Source: Enhydrobacter aerosaccus
Lineage (GTDB): Bacteria > Pseudomonadota > Alphaproteobacteria > Reyranellales > Reyranellaceae
Reading direction: 5' to 3'
DNA: 64,000 bases
Assembly: GCF_900167455.1 (NCBI RefSeq)
Contig: NZ_FUWJ01000006.1
Coordinates: 124,001-188,000 of the forward strand
Numbering within the stretch: position 1 is the stretch's first letter; each line of letters opens with the position of its first letter. Of the stretch, positions 53,733 to 62,893 are shown piece after piece. A program made the translations under genes and the position numbers. The notes beneath the pieces are model-generated. The model did not search any database. It worked only from the letters and a program-made list of their open reading frames with translations, and had not been told where the DNA came from.

Positions 53733-54899
53733 TTGTCCAACGGCAATTCCTCCTCGGGCCCCGTCGATGTCGTCATTGTCGGCGGCGGCGCGATGGGCTC
53801 GTCCATCGCCTATCATCTCACCGCAGATCCGGCTTTCGCCGGCAAGGTCGCCGTGATCGAGCGTGATCCGACCTACATTCGCGCCTCGTCGGCCTTGTCC
53901 GCGAGTTCCATCCGCCAGCAATTCTCCACCCCCCTCAACATTCGGCTGTCGCGCTATGGTGTCGAGTTCATCCGGCGGGCACCTGAAGTGCTGGGCGTCG
54001 AGCTGGGATTGAAGGAACCGGGCTATCTGTTCCTTGCCACCGAGGCCGGCGTACCCGTGCTCCGCGCAAACAATGCGGTTCAGCGGGCCGAAGGCTGTTC
54101 GGTCGAACTGCTGGAGTCCGCCGCGCTGGCGCAACGCTTTCCCTGGCTGTCCATCGACGGCCTGGTCCTGGCGTCGCACGGCACGGCCAACGAGGGGTGG
54201 TTCGACGGACCTTCGCTGATGCAGGGGTTCAGTCGGGCCGCCCGCGAACGCGGTGCCGTCTACGTGCCAGACGAAGTGGTGGGCATGGGGCCAAACTTCG
54301 TCGACCTGCGTACCAACGGACGCATGCCGGCCAAGACGATCGTGATTGCGGCGGGCGCCTGGTCCGGGCAGGTCGCGGCGCTGGCGGGCGTCGCCTTGCC
54401 CGTTGAACCGCGGCGGCGCTCGGTCTTCGTGTTCGATGTGCGCCAGCCGCCGGGCCTGACGCCGCTGACGATCGATCCTTCCGGTGTGTGGTTCCGGCCC
54501 GAAGGACGATTCTATATCGCGGGCACCACACCGGCCGAGGGCAACGATCCGGCCGGCGCACCGCTCGAGGTGCAGCATCAAGAGTGGGACAACATGGTTT
54601 GGCCTGCCCTTGCCGCGCGGGTGCCCGCGTTCGAAGCCGCCAAGGTCGTGAATTCGTGGGCCGGATATTACGAGTACAATACCTTCGACCAGAACGGGAT
54701 CGTCGGCCGTCATCCAACGATCGAGAACCTGCTGTTCGCGACCGGCTTTTCCGGACATGGCATCCAGCAGTCGCCCGCTGTGGGCCGCGCCATCGCCGAA
54801 CTGATCGTGCATGGCGGCTATCGCACGCTCGACCTCGCGCCCTTCGCCTACGATCGCATCGCGGCTGGCCGACCCGTGCGCGAGCTGAATGTCGTGTAG
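53733..54899 (+). CDS. FAD-dependent amine/D-amino-acid oxidase family (DAO) oxidoreductase
   Basis: 388 residues. VVIVGGGAMGSSIAYHL is the FAD motif at residue 13. RASSALSASSIRQQF, GTANEGWFDGPSLMQGF and the C-terminal NLLFATGFSGHGIQQSPAVG are typical of sarcosine/glycine-oxidase-like members of the DAO family. The TTG start at 53733 is preceded by GGAAGAG. It oxidises a secondary or primary amine. It leads a run with an aminotransferase, an agmatinase-family hydrolase and a gamma-glutamyltransferase, consistent with amine catabolism. Confidence 0.85.
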   Translation: MSNGNSSSGPVDVVIVGGGAMGSSIAYHLTADPAFAGKVAVIERDPTYIRASSALSASSIRQQFSTPLNIRLSRYGVEFIRRAPEVLGVELGLKEPGYLFLATEAGVPVLRANNAVQRAEGCSVELLESAALAQRFPWLSIDGLVLASHGTANEGWFDGPSLMQGFSRAARERGAVYVPDEVVGMGPNFVDLRTNGRMPAKTIVIAAGAWSGQVAALAGVALPVEPRRRSVFVFDVRQPPGLTPLTIDPSGVWFRPEGRFYIAGTTPAEGNDPAGAPLEVQHQEWDNMVWPALAARVPAFEAAKVVNSWAGYYEYNTFDQNGIVGRHPTIENLLFATGFSGHGIQQSPAVGRAIAELIVHGGYRTLDLAPFAYDRIAAGRPVRELNVV

Positions 54900-55050
54900 T
54901 TCCTGTGGCGCTACTTCGAAGAAGGTGCCGTCGAGCGCGAGCTCAGTTTGGGACAGTTATGAACCAATATCGGCAGGCCATCTCGTACGGAAGCAGACCG
55001 CATGTGATAGGGTCGCTCCAGCCGATGAAGAGTGTCGAGGGAGAGTGACG

Positions 55051-56385
55051 TTGCCCGATCAAGTCCTGGCCAATTCGGACCTGCAGTCCGCGCTCGTCGA
55101 AGCGCGCCAAGCCTATATCGACCGCAATCCGAAGAGCTTCGCGCGGCATCAGGAAGCCAGTCAGGCCATGCCGGGCGGCAATACGCGGACCACGCTGCAC
55201 AACGCCCCGTTCCCGCTGACCGTCGTGCGCGGCGAAGGCTGCCGATTGTGGGATGCGGATGGCCACGAGTATATCGATGTGCTGGGGGAATATACTGCTG
55301 GCATCTATGGCCATTCCCATCCGGTGATCCGGGCCGCCATCGATCGAGCGCTCGATCATGGCTGGAACTATGCCGGCCGAAACGCTTATGAGGGCGAACT
55401 CGCTCGCCTGATCGTCGATCGTATTCCCTCTATCGATCTGGTGCGGTTCACCAATTCCGGCACCGAGGGCAACGTGATGGCATTGGCTGGCGCAAAGGTC
55501 TTTGCCCAGCGGGCGGGCCGGGCCAAGGCAACCAAGGTCATGGTCTTCCACGGCGGCTACCATGGCGGCGTCCTCTATTTCGTCAGCGGCGGCAGCCCGG
55601 TGAACATGCCCTACGACTACGTCGTGGCGCCCTATAACGACATTGAGGGGACTCGTGCGCTGCTGGCCAAGCACGGGGAAGAGATCTTCGCCGTGCTGGT
55701 CGAGCCAATGCAGGGTAGTCATGGCTGTCTGCCGGGCGATCCGGACTTCCTGCGGGCGCTGCGCGATGAAACGCGTGCCCGCGGCATCACGCTGATCTTC
55801 GACGAGGTGATGACGTCGCGCCTGTCGCCTGGCGGGCTCCAGGCCCGGCTCGGTATCGTCCCCGACATGACGACACTGGGCAAATATATCGGTGGCGGCA
55901 TGTCGTTCGGGGCGTTTGGCGGCCGTCGAGAGATCATGGAACTGTTTGACCCGACTAAGCCCGACTCGTTGCCGCATGCCGGCACGTTCAACAACAATGT
56001 CCTCACCATGGCCGCTGGCGTCGCCGGTTACGGCGAGGTCTATACGCCAGACGTGGCCGACGCGCTCAATGCGCGCGGCGACCGGATCCGGGACCGTCTG
56101 AATGCCATTTGCGCGAAGAACGACGTGGCATTCCAGTTCTCGGGCATCGGCTCGATGATGACAGCGCATGCGACGACCCGGCCGATCAGGACGGCGGCGG
56201 ATATCGCCAGTTCCAACCAGGATGCCAAGGAGCTGTTCTTCTTCGACATGTCAGCGGCCGGGATCTGGATTGCCCGCCGTGGCTTCGCCGCCCTCAATAT
56301 CATGATCGGCGAGGCCGAAGCCGATCGCTTCGTTTCGGCGGTCGAAGAGTTCGTCACCGCCCGCAAGGCCCTATTGCAGCCGTAA
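55051..56385 (+). CDS. Class-III aminotransferase / glutamate-1-semialdehyde-aminomutase-like PLP enzyme
   Basis: 444 residues. MPGGNTRTT, LWDADGHEYIDVLGEYTAG, VRFTNSGTEGNVMAL, FDEVMTSRLSPGG and the PLP lysine in TTLGKYIGGGMSFGAFGG are characteristic of HemL-like aminotransferases. A role in tetrapyrrole synthesis is unlikely, because the active-site block SR..PGGLQA differs from HemL and the context is amine metabolism. The TTG start at 55051 follows GGGAGAG; the longer open frame upstream does not look like coding sequence. Confidence 0.85.
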   Translation: MPDQVLANSDLQSALVEARQAYIDRNPKSFARHQEASQAMPGGNTRTTLHNAPFPLTVVRGEGCRLWDADGHEYIDVLGEYTAGIYGHSHPVIRAAIDRALDHGWNYAGRNAYEGELARLIVDRIPSIDLVRFTNSGTEGNVMALAGAKVFAQRAGRAKATKVMVFHGGYHGGVLYFVSGGSPVNMPYDYVVAPYNDIEGTRALLAKHGEEIFAVLVEPMQGSHGCLPGDPDFLRALRDETRARGITLIFDEVMTSRLSPGGLQARLGIVPDMTTLGKYIGGGMSFGAFGGRREIMELFDPTKPDSLPHAGTFNNNVLTMAAGVAGYGEVYTPDVADALNARGDRIRDRLNAICAKNDVAFQFSGIGSMMTAHATTRPIRTAADIASSNQDAKELFFFDMSAAGIWIARRGFAALNIMIGEAEADRFVSAVEEFVTARKALLQP

Positions 56386-56404
56386 TGAGTACCCAAATCT
56401 TGGC

Positions 56405-57379
56405 ATGACCGACAAAGCAGCTTTTCCGCAGCCCGTTTCGGGCATCGTGACGCCGCGCTTTGGCGACGTCGCGACCTTCATGCGCCTGCCGCTGTTTCGC
56501 GATCCGTCCCAGGTCGAGATCGGCATGATCGGCGTTCCCTGGGATGGCGGCACGACCAATCGGCCCGGTGCGCGCCACGGTCCGCGGCAGATGCGGGATC
56601 TTTCCACCATGATGCGCCGCATCCACCACGTCACGGGAATCGCTCCCTACGAGCTCGCGAAGTGTGGTGATTTGGGTGATGCATCCGTCAACCCGGCCAG
56701 TATCGACGATTCGCTGGGGCGCATCGAGAAGTTCTACGCCAAGGTGCATGCGGCCGGCGTCACGCCACTGTCCGCAGGCGGGGATCACCTCGTGACGTTG
56801 CCAATCATGCGCGGCATCGCCAAAGGCCAGGCGCCGCTCGGCCTGATCCATTTCGACGCTCACAGCGATACCTGGGACACCTATTTCGGCGACTACAAGT
56901 ACACGCATGGTACGCCGTTCCGTCGCGCGGTGGAGGAGGGACTGCTCGATCCCAAGCGCGTGGTGCAGATCGGCATCCGTGGCTCGCTCTACAATCGCGA
57001 TGACAATGCCTGGGCTCTCGCGCAAGGCATGCGCGTCATTACGATCGAGGAATATTTCGATCTCGGCGTCGAGAAGGTGATCGCCGAGGCGCGTCGCGTC
57101 GTCGGCTCCGGTCCGACCTACATCAGTTTCGATGTCGATGGTCTCGACCCGGCGTACGCGCCCGGGACGGGTACGCCGGAGATCGGCGGCTACACGCCAC
57201 ATGAGGCGCAGCGAATGCTACGGGGCCTGCGCGGGCTCAACCTCGTGGGGGGTGATGTGGTCGAGGTTTCTCCACCCTTCGACATGAGCGGCAACACCGC
57301 CCTCGTGGGCGTCACCATGATGTGGGAAATCCTTTGCCTTCTGGCGGAGGGGATCGGAAAGCGCAAAGGCAGGCTGTAG
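56405..57379 (+). CDS. Agmatinase / ureohydrolase family protein
   Basis: 324 residues. The binuclear manganese motifs are complete: GGDHLVT, FDAHSDTWDTYF and SFDVDGLDPAYAPGTGTPE. GVPWDGGTTNRPGARHGPR is the agmatinase-type N-terminal block. The enzyme hydrolyses a guanidino compound to urea; family members include agmatinase, guanidinobutyrase and guanidinopropionase, and the exact substrate is not readable. It is 19 bp after the aminotransferase gene and 33 bp before the gamma-glutamyltransferase gene. Confidence 0.9.
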   Translation: MTDKAAFPQPVSGIVTPRFGDVATFMRLPLFRDPSQVEIGMIGVPWDGGTTNRPGARHGPRQMRDLSTMMRRIHHVTGIAPYELAKCGDLGDASVNPASIDDSLGRIEKFYAKVHAAGVTPLSAGGDHLVTLPIMRGIAKGQAPLGLIHFDAHSDTWDTYFGDYKYTHGTPFRRAVEEGLLDPKRVVQIGIRGSLYNRDDNAWALAQGMRVITIEEYFDLGVEKVIAEARRVVGSGPTYISFDVDGLDPAYAPGTGTPEIGGYTPHEAQRMLRGLRGLNLVGGDVVEVSPPFDMSGNTALVGVTMMWEILCLLAEGIGKRKGRL

Positions 57380-57412
57380 CCTGCATCTCGGGGCTGGGGA
57401 GGATCGAGCGGC

Positions 57413-59098
57413 ATGAGCAAGCCGAGTTGGCGCGAGCGCGCGGGCACGCAATTCGTGTGCGAGAAGCAGCCGGCCCAGGGCACGGACGGAATGGTCGTGT
57501 CCAATCATCCGCTCGCCTCGGCGGCCGGCCTGGAAATGCTGGCCGCAGGCGGTAACGCGATCGATGCGGCGGTTGCTACCCAGTTCGCGTTGACTGTGGT
57601 CGAGCCCATGATGGTGGGGTTGGTCGGTGGCACGACCTGCCATATCCGCTTGGCCGACGGCAGCCATCGCATCTTCGACGGCATGAGCGCCGTGCCAAAA
57701 GCCGGCCGGCCCGACATGTATCGTCCGATCGTCGGCGCCGCACCGGAAGTGTACGACGTCGAAGGTCAGGAAAATCTTGTTGGCCCGAAGTCGGTCGCGA
57801 CGCCCGGTTCGTTGCGTGCCTGGTGCCTGACGCTGGAACGCTACGGCACAATGTCACTCGTTGACGTGATGCAACCTGCGATCAGCCATGCCGCACGCGG
57901 TTTCGTCGTCACGCCCTACCTTTCCGACTGCATCGAAAGCGCGGCTGCCGATCTATCCCGCGACAAGCTCGCAGCTGCTCTTCTCATGCCGGGCGGCATG
58001 CCGCTCAAGGCGGGCGAACGCCTTGTCCAGGGCGCCTATGCGGATGCGCTCGCGCTTGTTGCCAAACAGGGAGAGAAGGCGCTCCACGGTGGTCCGCTTG
58101 GCGATTTGCTTGTCGAGTGTATGGAAAGGAGCGGCGGGTACGTCGGTCGTGCCGATCTTGTGGACTATAAGGTGGCGGAGCGCGCGCCGATCCGCGCCCT
58201 CTATCGCGGCTGGGAGATTCTGGGGCCGCCACCGCCGGCAGCTTCCGGGGTGCACATCGCCCAGATGCTGAACATCCTAGAAGGCTACGACATTGCGGCC
58301 TTCGGATTCGGCACGGTGGAAACGCTACATCTGCTGGCCGAGGTCCTGAAGATCGCCTTCGCCGACCGGGCCGAGGCAAGTGGCGATCCGGACTTCGTGC
58401 GCGTGCCGGTCGAGCGCCTCATCGCCAAGGATTATGCCGCCGAGCGGCGCAGCGGAATCGATCTCGCGCACGCCAAGAGCTGGAGTACCGGGCTGGTGGG
58501 AGCAGAAGGTGCGGATACGACGCATCTCACCGTGGCCGACGGCAAAGGCAACGTGGTCTGCACGACCCAGACCATCAACAGCCTGTTCGGTGCGCGTTTC
58601 ATCGTGCCCGGGACCGGCATGATACCCAACAACTACATGAACAACTTCGATCCAAGGCCCGGGAACGCGCTGTCGATCGCGCCCGGCAAGAGGGTCACGA
58701 CCTCGATGTCGCCCATGATGGCAGGGCGGGGCGACAAGATCGCCTATGCACTCGGCCTGCCGGGTGGACGGAAGATCTTCCCATCGGCTCTACAGGCCTT
58801 GGTCAACCTCATCGACCACGGGATGACCCTACAGGAGGCGGTTGAAGCACCGCGCATCTGGACGGAAGGGCCGATGCTGGAGATCGAGCATGGCATTCCT
58901 GAAAGGGTACGGCAGGGACTGCAGGCGCGCGGTCACAAGATCCAGGTGATGCCGACTGTGGCCGGCGGCATGAACGCGATCCAGTTCCACGACGACGGCA
59001 GCATGACCGGCGCTGCCTGCTGGCGCGCCGATGGCTTTGCATCGGCCCTGAGTGGCGGACTGGCCCGGGCAGGCGTGCGGTTCGTCCTGCCTCATTAG
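57413..59098 (+). CDS. Gamma-glutamyltransferase family Ntn hydrolase
   Basis: 561 residues. GNAIDAAVATQFALTVVEPM is the N-terminal signature. The predicted self-processing site is Thr369 in ADTTHLTVADGKGN, matching the TTH start of the small subunit in known enzymes, and NNYMNNFDPRPGN and LPGGRKIFPSAL follow. No signal peptide is visible, so it is probably cytoplasmic, unlike E. coli Ggt. It would hydrolyse or transfer gamma-glutamyl groups. It is the last gene of the amine-catabolism-like operon. Confidence 0.9.
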   Translation: MSKPSWRERAGTQFVCEKQPAQGTDGMVVSNHPLASAAGLEMLAAGGNAIDAAVATQFALTVVEPMMVGLVGGTTCHIRLADGSHRIFDGMSAVPKAGRPDMYRPIVGAAPEVYDVEGQENLVGPKSVATPGSLRAWCLTLERYGTMSLVDVMQPAISHAARGFVVTPYLSDCIESAAADLSRDKLAAALLMPGGMPLKAGERLVQGAYADALALVAKQGEKALHGGPLGDLLVECMERSGGYVGRADLVDYKVAERAPIRALYRGWEILGPPPPAASGVHIAQMLNILEGYDIAAFGFGTVETLHLLAEVLKIAFADRAEASGDPDFVRVPVERLIAKDYAAERRSGIDLAHAKSWSTGLVGAEGADTTHLTVADGKGNVVCTTQTINSLFGARFIVPGTGMIPNNYMNNFDPRPGNALSIAPGKRVTTSMSPMMAGRGDKIAYALGLPGGRKIFPSALQALVNLIDHGMTLQEAVEAPRIWTEGPMLEIEHGIPERVRQGLQARGHKIQVMPTVAGGMNAIQFHDDGSMTGAACWRADGFASALSGGLARAGVRFVLPH

Positions 59099-59147
59099 GG
59101 CAGGGTGTTTGGACTGCACGCCTCCTGGAGGATGCCGCAACCCTAAG

Positions 59148-59666
59148 TCAGGCTTTCGGAGCCTGTAGGCTCCAAGTGCGCCCGTCTGGATCGCGCACCG
59201 TCATCTCGCGCGTGCCCCAATGGGTATCTTGAAATGGCGTGACGATCTCGACATTTGGAGCTGGCTGGAATTTGGCCTCGTCGGCCACTTTTATCACGAG
59301 CTGGATCTGGGGCTCCTGGGCCTTGGGGACTTCGGCGATGAAGAGATAGGGGCCGGATGCGCCCCGCAGCTGGCCGGAATTGTGGTCGGTCTCGAATTCC
59401 AGGGTGTAACCGAGTGCCTGGAAGAACTTCGCGGCCTTTCCCCAGTTGTGGGTAGTCAGGAACACAGCTTCGATACCTTCAGTCGCCTTGTCGGAGCTCC
59501 TTGCAGAGGATCGTGGTTGGTGTTCGCGGGTGCCGAGATAGGCGCGCAAGGCATCAGCGACCAACGCTGAGAGGGAAAGCTCGAGTTCGATCGCGTGATG
59601 CTTAACCTGCCGGATCAGCTCTACCGGCAGATACACATTGAACTGTTTGACGCGCTCGGCTGTCAT
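59148..59666 (-). CDS. Ribbon-helix-helix / VOC (glyoxalase-bleomycin resistance) fusion protein
   Basis: 172 residues of two parts. Residues 1-45 ([20 protein letters not shown]...[11 protein letters not shown]) form a CopG-type ribbon-helix-helix DNA-binding domain with the beta-strand QFNVYLP and a following two-helix pattern. Residues 65-172 form a vicinal-oxygen-chelate domain with [20 protein letters not shown] and [16 protein letters not shown]. The ATG at 59666 gives a clean RHH start. A 12-bp palindrome lies 9 bp upstream, as expected of an autoregulated repressor. The VOC part probably senses a small molecule; no drug binding can be shown. Confidence 0.85.
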   Translation of the reverse strand: MTAERVKQFNVYLPVELIRQVKHHAIELELSLSALVADALRAYLGTREHQPRSSARSSDKATEGIEAVFLTTHNWGKAAKFFQALGYTLEFETDHNSGQLRGASGPYLFIAEVPKAQEPQIQLVIKVADEAKFQPAPNVEIVTPFQDTHWGTREMTVRDPDGRTWSLQAPKA

Positions 59667-59675
59667 TTTTTCTAG

Positions 59676-59687
59676 TATGCTAGCATA
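59676..59687. promoter_or_regulatory. Palindromic operator candidate of the RHH-VOC gene
   Basis: TATGCTAGCATA is a perfect 12-bp palindrome, immediately upstream of the RHH-VOC start and overlapping the probable -10 region on the reverse strand (TATGCT). No Shine-Dalgarno is present between it and the ATG, so the mRNA may be leaderless or nearly so. Confidence 0.6.
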
Positions 59688-59740
59688 ACAGAAAGGAGTC
59701 AGCGCCAATGCATAGCGAGAAGGGTGAGTTCTCGTGGGCG

Positions 59741-60112
59741 TTAACCCTGCATGGCGTATTGCGTGACCGCGATTCCGGCGATGATCAGGGCGGCGCCGGC
59801 CCAATAGGCTGGGTTTACCTTCTCACCAAAGATCAGGCCGCTCAGCAGGGGTACGATGACCACGCCGGCCGAGACCCAGGGGTAGGCCTGCATCAGGGTG
59901 ATGCGGGAAAGCAACCAGACCCACAGTATCGTCGACAGTCCATAAAGGCAGAGCGCGGCGTAGAAAGCCGGCAACTGCGCAAGAGTCATCAGACCGTGAC
60001 TGAACGGCAGGCCCCGCATTGCCAGCCCCGATTTCTTGAACAGGAGCTGGCCGACGGCGAGCATCGAAGTGAAACAGGTGAGCCCGATCAGGTTCGAGAA
60101 GGCCAGGTTCAT
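59741..60112 (-). CDS. Small four-helix membrane protein, EamA/SMR-like (ArnE-type flippase subunit)
   Basis: 123 residues with four predicted helices. [10 protein letters not shown] in helix 1 and [21 protein letters not shown] in helix 3 (LMQAYP...G) match single-domain EamA/ArnE-like proteins. The Glu of EmrE multidrug exporters is not at the helix-1 site. The ATG overlaps the glycosyltransferase stop by 4 bp, which ties it to lipid-linked sugar transport rather than drug export. It ends the operon. Confidence 0.8.
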   Translation of the reverse strand: MNLAFSNLIGLTCFTSMLAVGQLLFKKSGLAMRGLPFSHGLMTLAQLPAFYAALCLYGLSTILWVWLLSRITLMQAYPWVSAGVVIVPLLSGLIFGEKVNPAYWAGAALIIAGIAVTQYAMQG

Positions 60113-61293
60113 GGCAGTCCTCGTTGCAGGCCCAGTTCGCGCGGCCGCCGAATGTGCAGCACATTGAGAACGAAGGCGCCGAAGACGATCTCGAAGCCCA
60201 GCACGATGCAAGCAGCCGAGGGGATGGCGAGTCGCATCGTGTAGGTCGGTTCCAACAATCCGAATGCGACGTTGCTCCAAGTACTGACGGCGAGTACCGC
60301 GAGCGCGAGGCCGACGATGATCAATCCTCCGCCGACGACAAGTCCTCGTTCGATGGTCAACCGGTCGATCAGAGCTCGCAATGATGGATTGTTCGGCAGA
60401 ATGCCCTCACTCATGCCATGAAGGTTGGCGCACGCCCAGAAGATGACGGCCTGGGCACCAACGACGATTGCCATGGCGGCGTAGAGCAACGTGTGGATAT
60501 CCAGCGTGATGTCACCGATGTGCCGCGGAGCCGGAAGGATCCACCCGGTGGCGATGAGGCCGAGAATTGCCAGTGCCAGGCCTGGATAGAGGAACAGCCA
60601 GCACGGACTGAACAGCAGCAGGAAGCGGAGATGGCGCCAGCCGTCCCGCCAACTGCGCAGGTGAGGCGGCCGCGAGCGCCCGTCCGGCGACAGCGTCGTC
60701 GGTACCTCGCAGATATCGAGACCATTGAGGGTCGCTTTTACCACCATTTCGCTGGCGAATTCCATGCCCGGGGATTGCAGGCCGAGCCGCATGATCGAGT
60801 CGCGGGAAAAGCCGCGCAGGCCGCAATGGAAATCGCCACAGGGGCTTCTGAAGAAAATGCGGCCGATCGTGGTCAGCACCGGATTGCCGAGATAGCGGTG
60901 CAAGGGCGGCATAGCACCGGGCTTGATTCCGCCCCGGAAGCGATTGCCCATCACCAGTTCGCGGCCCTCGCGCAGCTTGTCGACGAACGGATCGAGTTCG
61001 GCAAAGTCATAGCTGTCGTCGCTGTCGCCCATGATGACATAGCGGCCTCGCGCGGCGCGGATCCCGGCGATCAGGGCGCTGCCGTAGCCCTTGACCGGCA
61101 CGTCGACCACGGTCGCGCCGCACTCGCGGGCGATGGCCTGGGAGCCGTCGGTACTGCCATTGTCAGCGACGACCACTTCCGCCGGGATTCCGCAGCGGCG
61201 GACGAAGCGCCAAGCCTTCTGGATGCAGCTCCCCAGCGTCTCTGCCTCGTTCAGGCAAGGCATCAGGATCGTCAGCTCCGGTGCGGTCGTCAT
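60109..61293 (-). CDS. GT2 polyprenyl-phosphate glycosyltransferase (DPM1/GtrB-like) with membrane tail
   Basis: 394 residues. The GT-A part (1-215) contains LTILMPCLNEAETLG, VVVADNGSTDGSQ, YVIMGDSDDSYDF (DxD) and GNRFRGGIKPGAMPPLHRYL, as in dolichol/undecaprenyl-phosphate sugar transferases. The C-terminal part has four hydrophobic helices. It transfers a sugar from a nucleotide donor to a polyprenyl phosphate. Both ends overlap neighbouring genes by 4 bp, giving a tightly coupled three-gene unit. Confidence 0.87.
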   Translation of the reverse strand: MTTAPELTILMPCLNEAETLGSCIQKAWRFVRRCGIPAEVVVADNGSTDGSQAIARECGATVVDVPVKGYGSALIAGIRAARGRYVIMGDSDDSYDFAELDPFVDKLREGRELVMGNRFRGGIKPGAMPPLHRYLGNPVLTTIGRIFFRSPCGDFHCGLRGFSRDSIMRLGLQSPGMEFASEMVVKATLNGLDICEVPTTLSPDGRSRPPHLRSWRDGWRHLRFLLLFSPCWLFLYPGLALAILGLIATGWILPAPRHIGDITLDIHTLLYAAMAIVVGAQAVIFWACANLHGMSEGILPNNPSLRALIDRLTIERGLVVGGGLIIVGLALAVLAVSTWSNVAFGLLEPTYTMRLAIPSAACIVLGFEIVFGAFVLNVLHIRRPRELGLQRGLP

Positions 61294-62663
61294 ACGTCAC
61301 CTCCAAGGACTGAGCGATGGGACAGCGCCGCAACGCGCTGTCGGTGGAATGCGAGCAGGCAGATGGCCAGCGCGAGCGGAGCAAGCCAGATCAGCCGCGC
61401 CTGATACCGGTCGGCGACGATCGAGAGCGCCCCGGTGGCAGCCGCGTTGACGAGGAAGGAGAACGCGACGGTGATGAGGAACTCGGCAAGCAGAAGATCC
61501 CGCATCGCCAGGACCAACCCGATCGCGCCGACGACGGAGAGCGTGACGACAATAGTGTAGAGATGGTTGATGCCGTCGAGATGAAGCTGGCCGCGCTCTT
61601 GTAGCGAATGGACGTACTGCTCATGCTCGCGCGGGAAGAAGCGCTGCATGATCACGTTGATCCGGCTTTCCTCGGGCCAGGATTTGAAGTCCACGCCGGC
61701 CCTGAAGGTGATCAGCTGTCTCAACGTGTTGCGCACGGCTGCGACAAGCGTTTCCCCGGGATGGTCCCGCATGGCCGCGAGTGCGATCGGTCCGGCTTCG
61801 GCGCGCAGCACGTCTCCCGGAACGAATGTCCAGGCGGAGTCGGTCATGCTCCACAGGAATTCGTCGCTGTCCCGCGGCAGGCGTTGCCAGACGTAGCACA
61901 GGCGCCATTGGCGCTCCGTACAATGGTCGCGCAAGTATTCGTAGGCCGGCCCGTCGGCATAGGACCGCGCAAGCAGCATTACCGGCCCATCCTGGGTGAG
62001 TTGCAGACGGCCTTTGGCGACCAAGTTCAGACCTAGAATGGCGCCAAGCGCGAGGGGCGGCAGACAAAGTACAGTCAACAACGCCGGTCTTGCCGCCCGT
62101 CGCCCGAAGAAATGCAGCGCGCCGAACAGCACCGCCAGGACCAACCCCAAGACAAGGTGGCTGACATGGCTTGCGAGTCCGACGAAGGCGATCCCTGCCA
62201 GGATCAAGCGCTCCAGGATTCCGAATATCGGCCAGCCGCGGAACAGGGCGAACAGGGTCAATACGCAGATCCCCGTGAAGACGTCCGGCATGACGAACGA
62301 AATGAACCAGGGCAGCGCTGTGAAAAGTGCGAGGAATGCCGTGATCAGCAGGAAGCCGCGCGCGTCCAGGAGACCGAACGCTCGCGCTGTTGCATGCAGA
62401 ACATAGGCGACGAGAATGCCCTGGACGACGGGAACGGCCCATAACGTGATCCCGTTCAGATGGAAAGGAATCAGGAAAGCGCCGTAGAAGATCGGCGCTT
62501 CGCTCGGGATGAAGCGTCGGATGCCGCCATCGATATAGCGGGCGCTATCGTTGAACAGGAGGGGATAACCGTTGACGAGGGCAGCCCATGCCAGGATAGC
62601 GCCGGCGAGCACGACCCTCGCAGCCTCCGGCCCCGCTCTGGCTAGGCGACGCTTCAACGTCAC
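61290..62663 (-). CDS. Multi-pass membrane protein, GT-C glycosyltransferase-like
   Basis: 457 residues with about ten predicted helices. The first periplasmic loop contains NGYPLLFNDSARYIDGG, with an acidic residue in the position used by GT-C catalysts, followed by a long loop (about 225-330) with RDHCTERQWRLCYVWQRLP. I do not recognise a named family. Context with a polyprenyl-sugar synthase and a flippase-like protein suggests it transfers the lipid-linked sugar to an envelope acceptor. It is the first gene of the operon and overlaps the next by 4 bp. Confidence 0.72.
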   Translation of the reverse strand: MTLKRRLARAGPEAARVVLAGAILAWAALVNGYPLLFNDSARYIDGGIRRFIPSEAPIFYGAFLIPFHLNGITLWAVPVVQGILVAYVLHATARAFGLLDARGFLLITAFLALFTALPWFISFVMPDVFTGICVLTLFALFRGWPIFGILERLILAGIAFVGLASHVSHLVLGLVLAVLFGALHFFGRRAARPALLTVLCLPPLALGAILGLNLVAKGRLQLTQDGPVMLLARSYADGPAYEYLRDHCTERQWRLCYVWQRLPRDSDEFLWSMTDSAWTFVPGDVLRAEAGPIALAAMRDHPGETLVAAVRNTLRQLITFRAGVDFKSWPEESRINVIMQRFFPREHEQYVHSLQERGQLHLDGINHLYTIVVTLSVVGAIGLVLAMRDLLLAEFLITVAFSFLVNAAATGALSIVADRYQARLIWLAPLALAICLLAFHRQRVAALSHRSVLGGDV

Positions 62664-62893
62664 GCGGACAGGGGCAGCACAAAGCTACCACCCGACAAAC
62701 TCGAACCACGCATTGACGACAGAAGCGACTGCGGGCGCGATTGGTTACAGGGCCCCGTCCGATTGTGCGCTAGCGAACGCTCGCAGGAATGTAGCGACCT
62801 GGTCCGAAAGCGCGACAAAGACCACGAATCGCCCGGATACAGTTCGTCGCCGTTGGGCCGATTCCTCTCAGAGTCCCGTTGAAGCTGCTTCTC

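Noticed and set aside
55051..56385. Assignment as HemL (heme biosynthesis)
   Set aside because: Sequence blocks differ from HemL and the neighbours are amine-catabolic genes.
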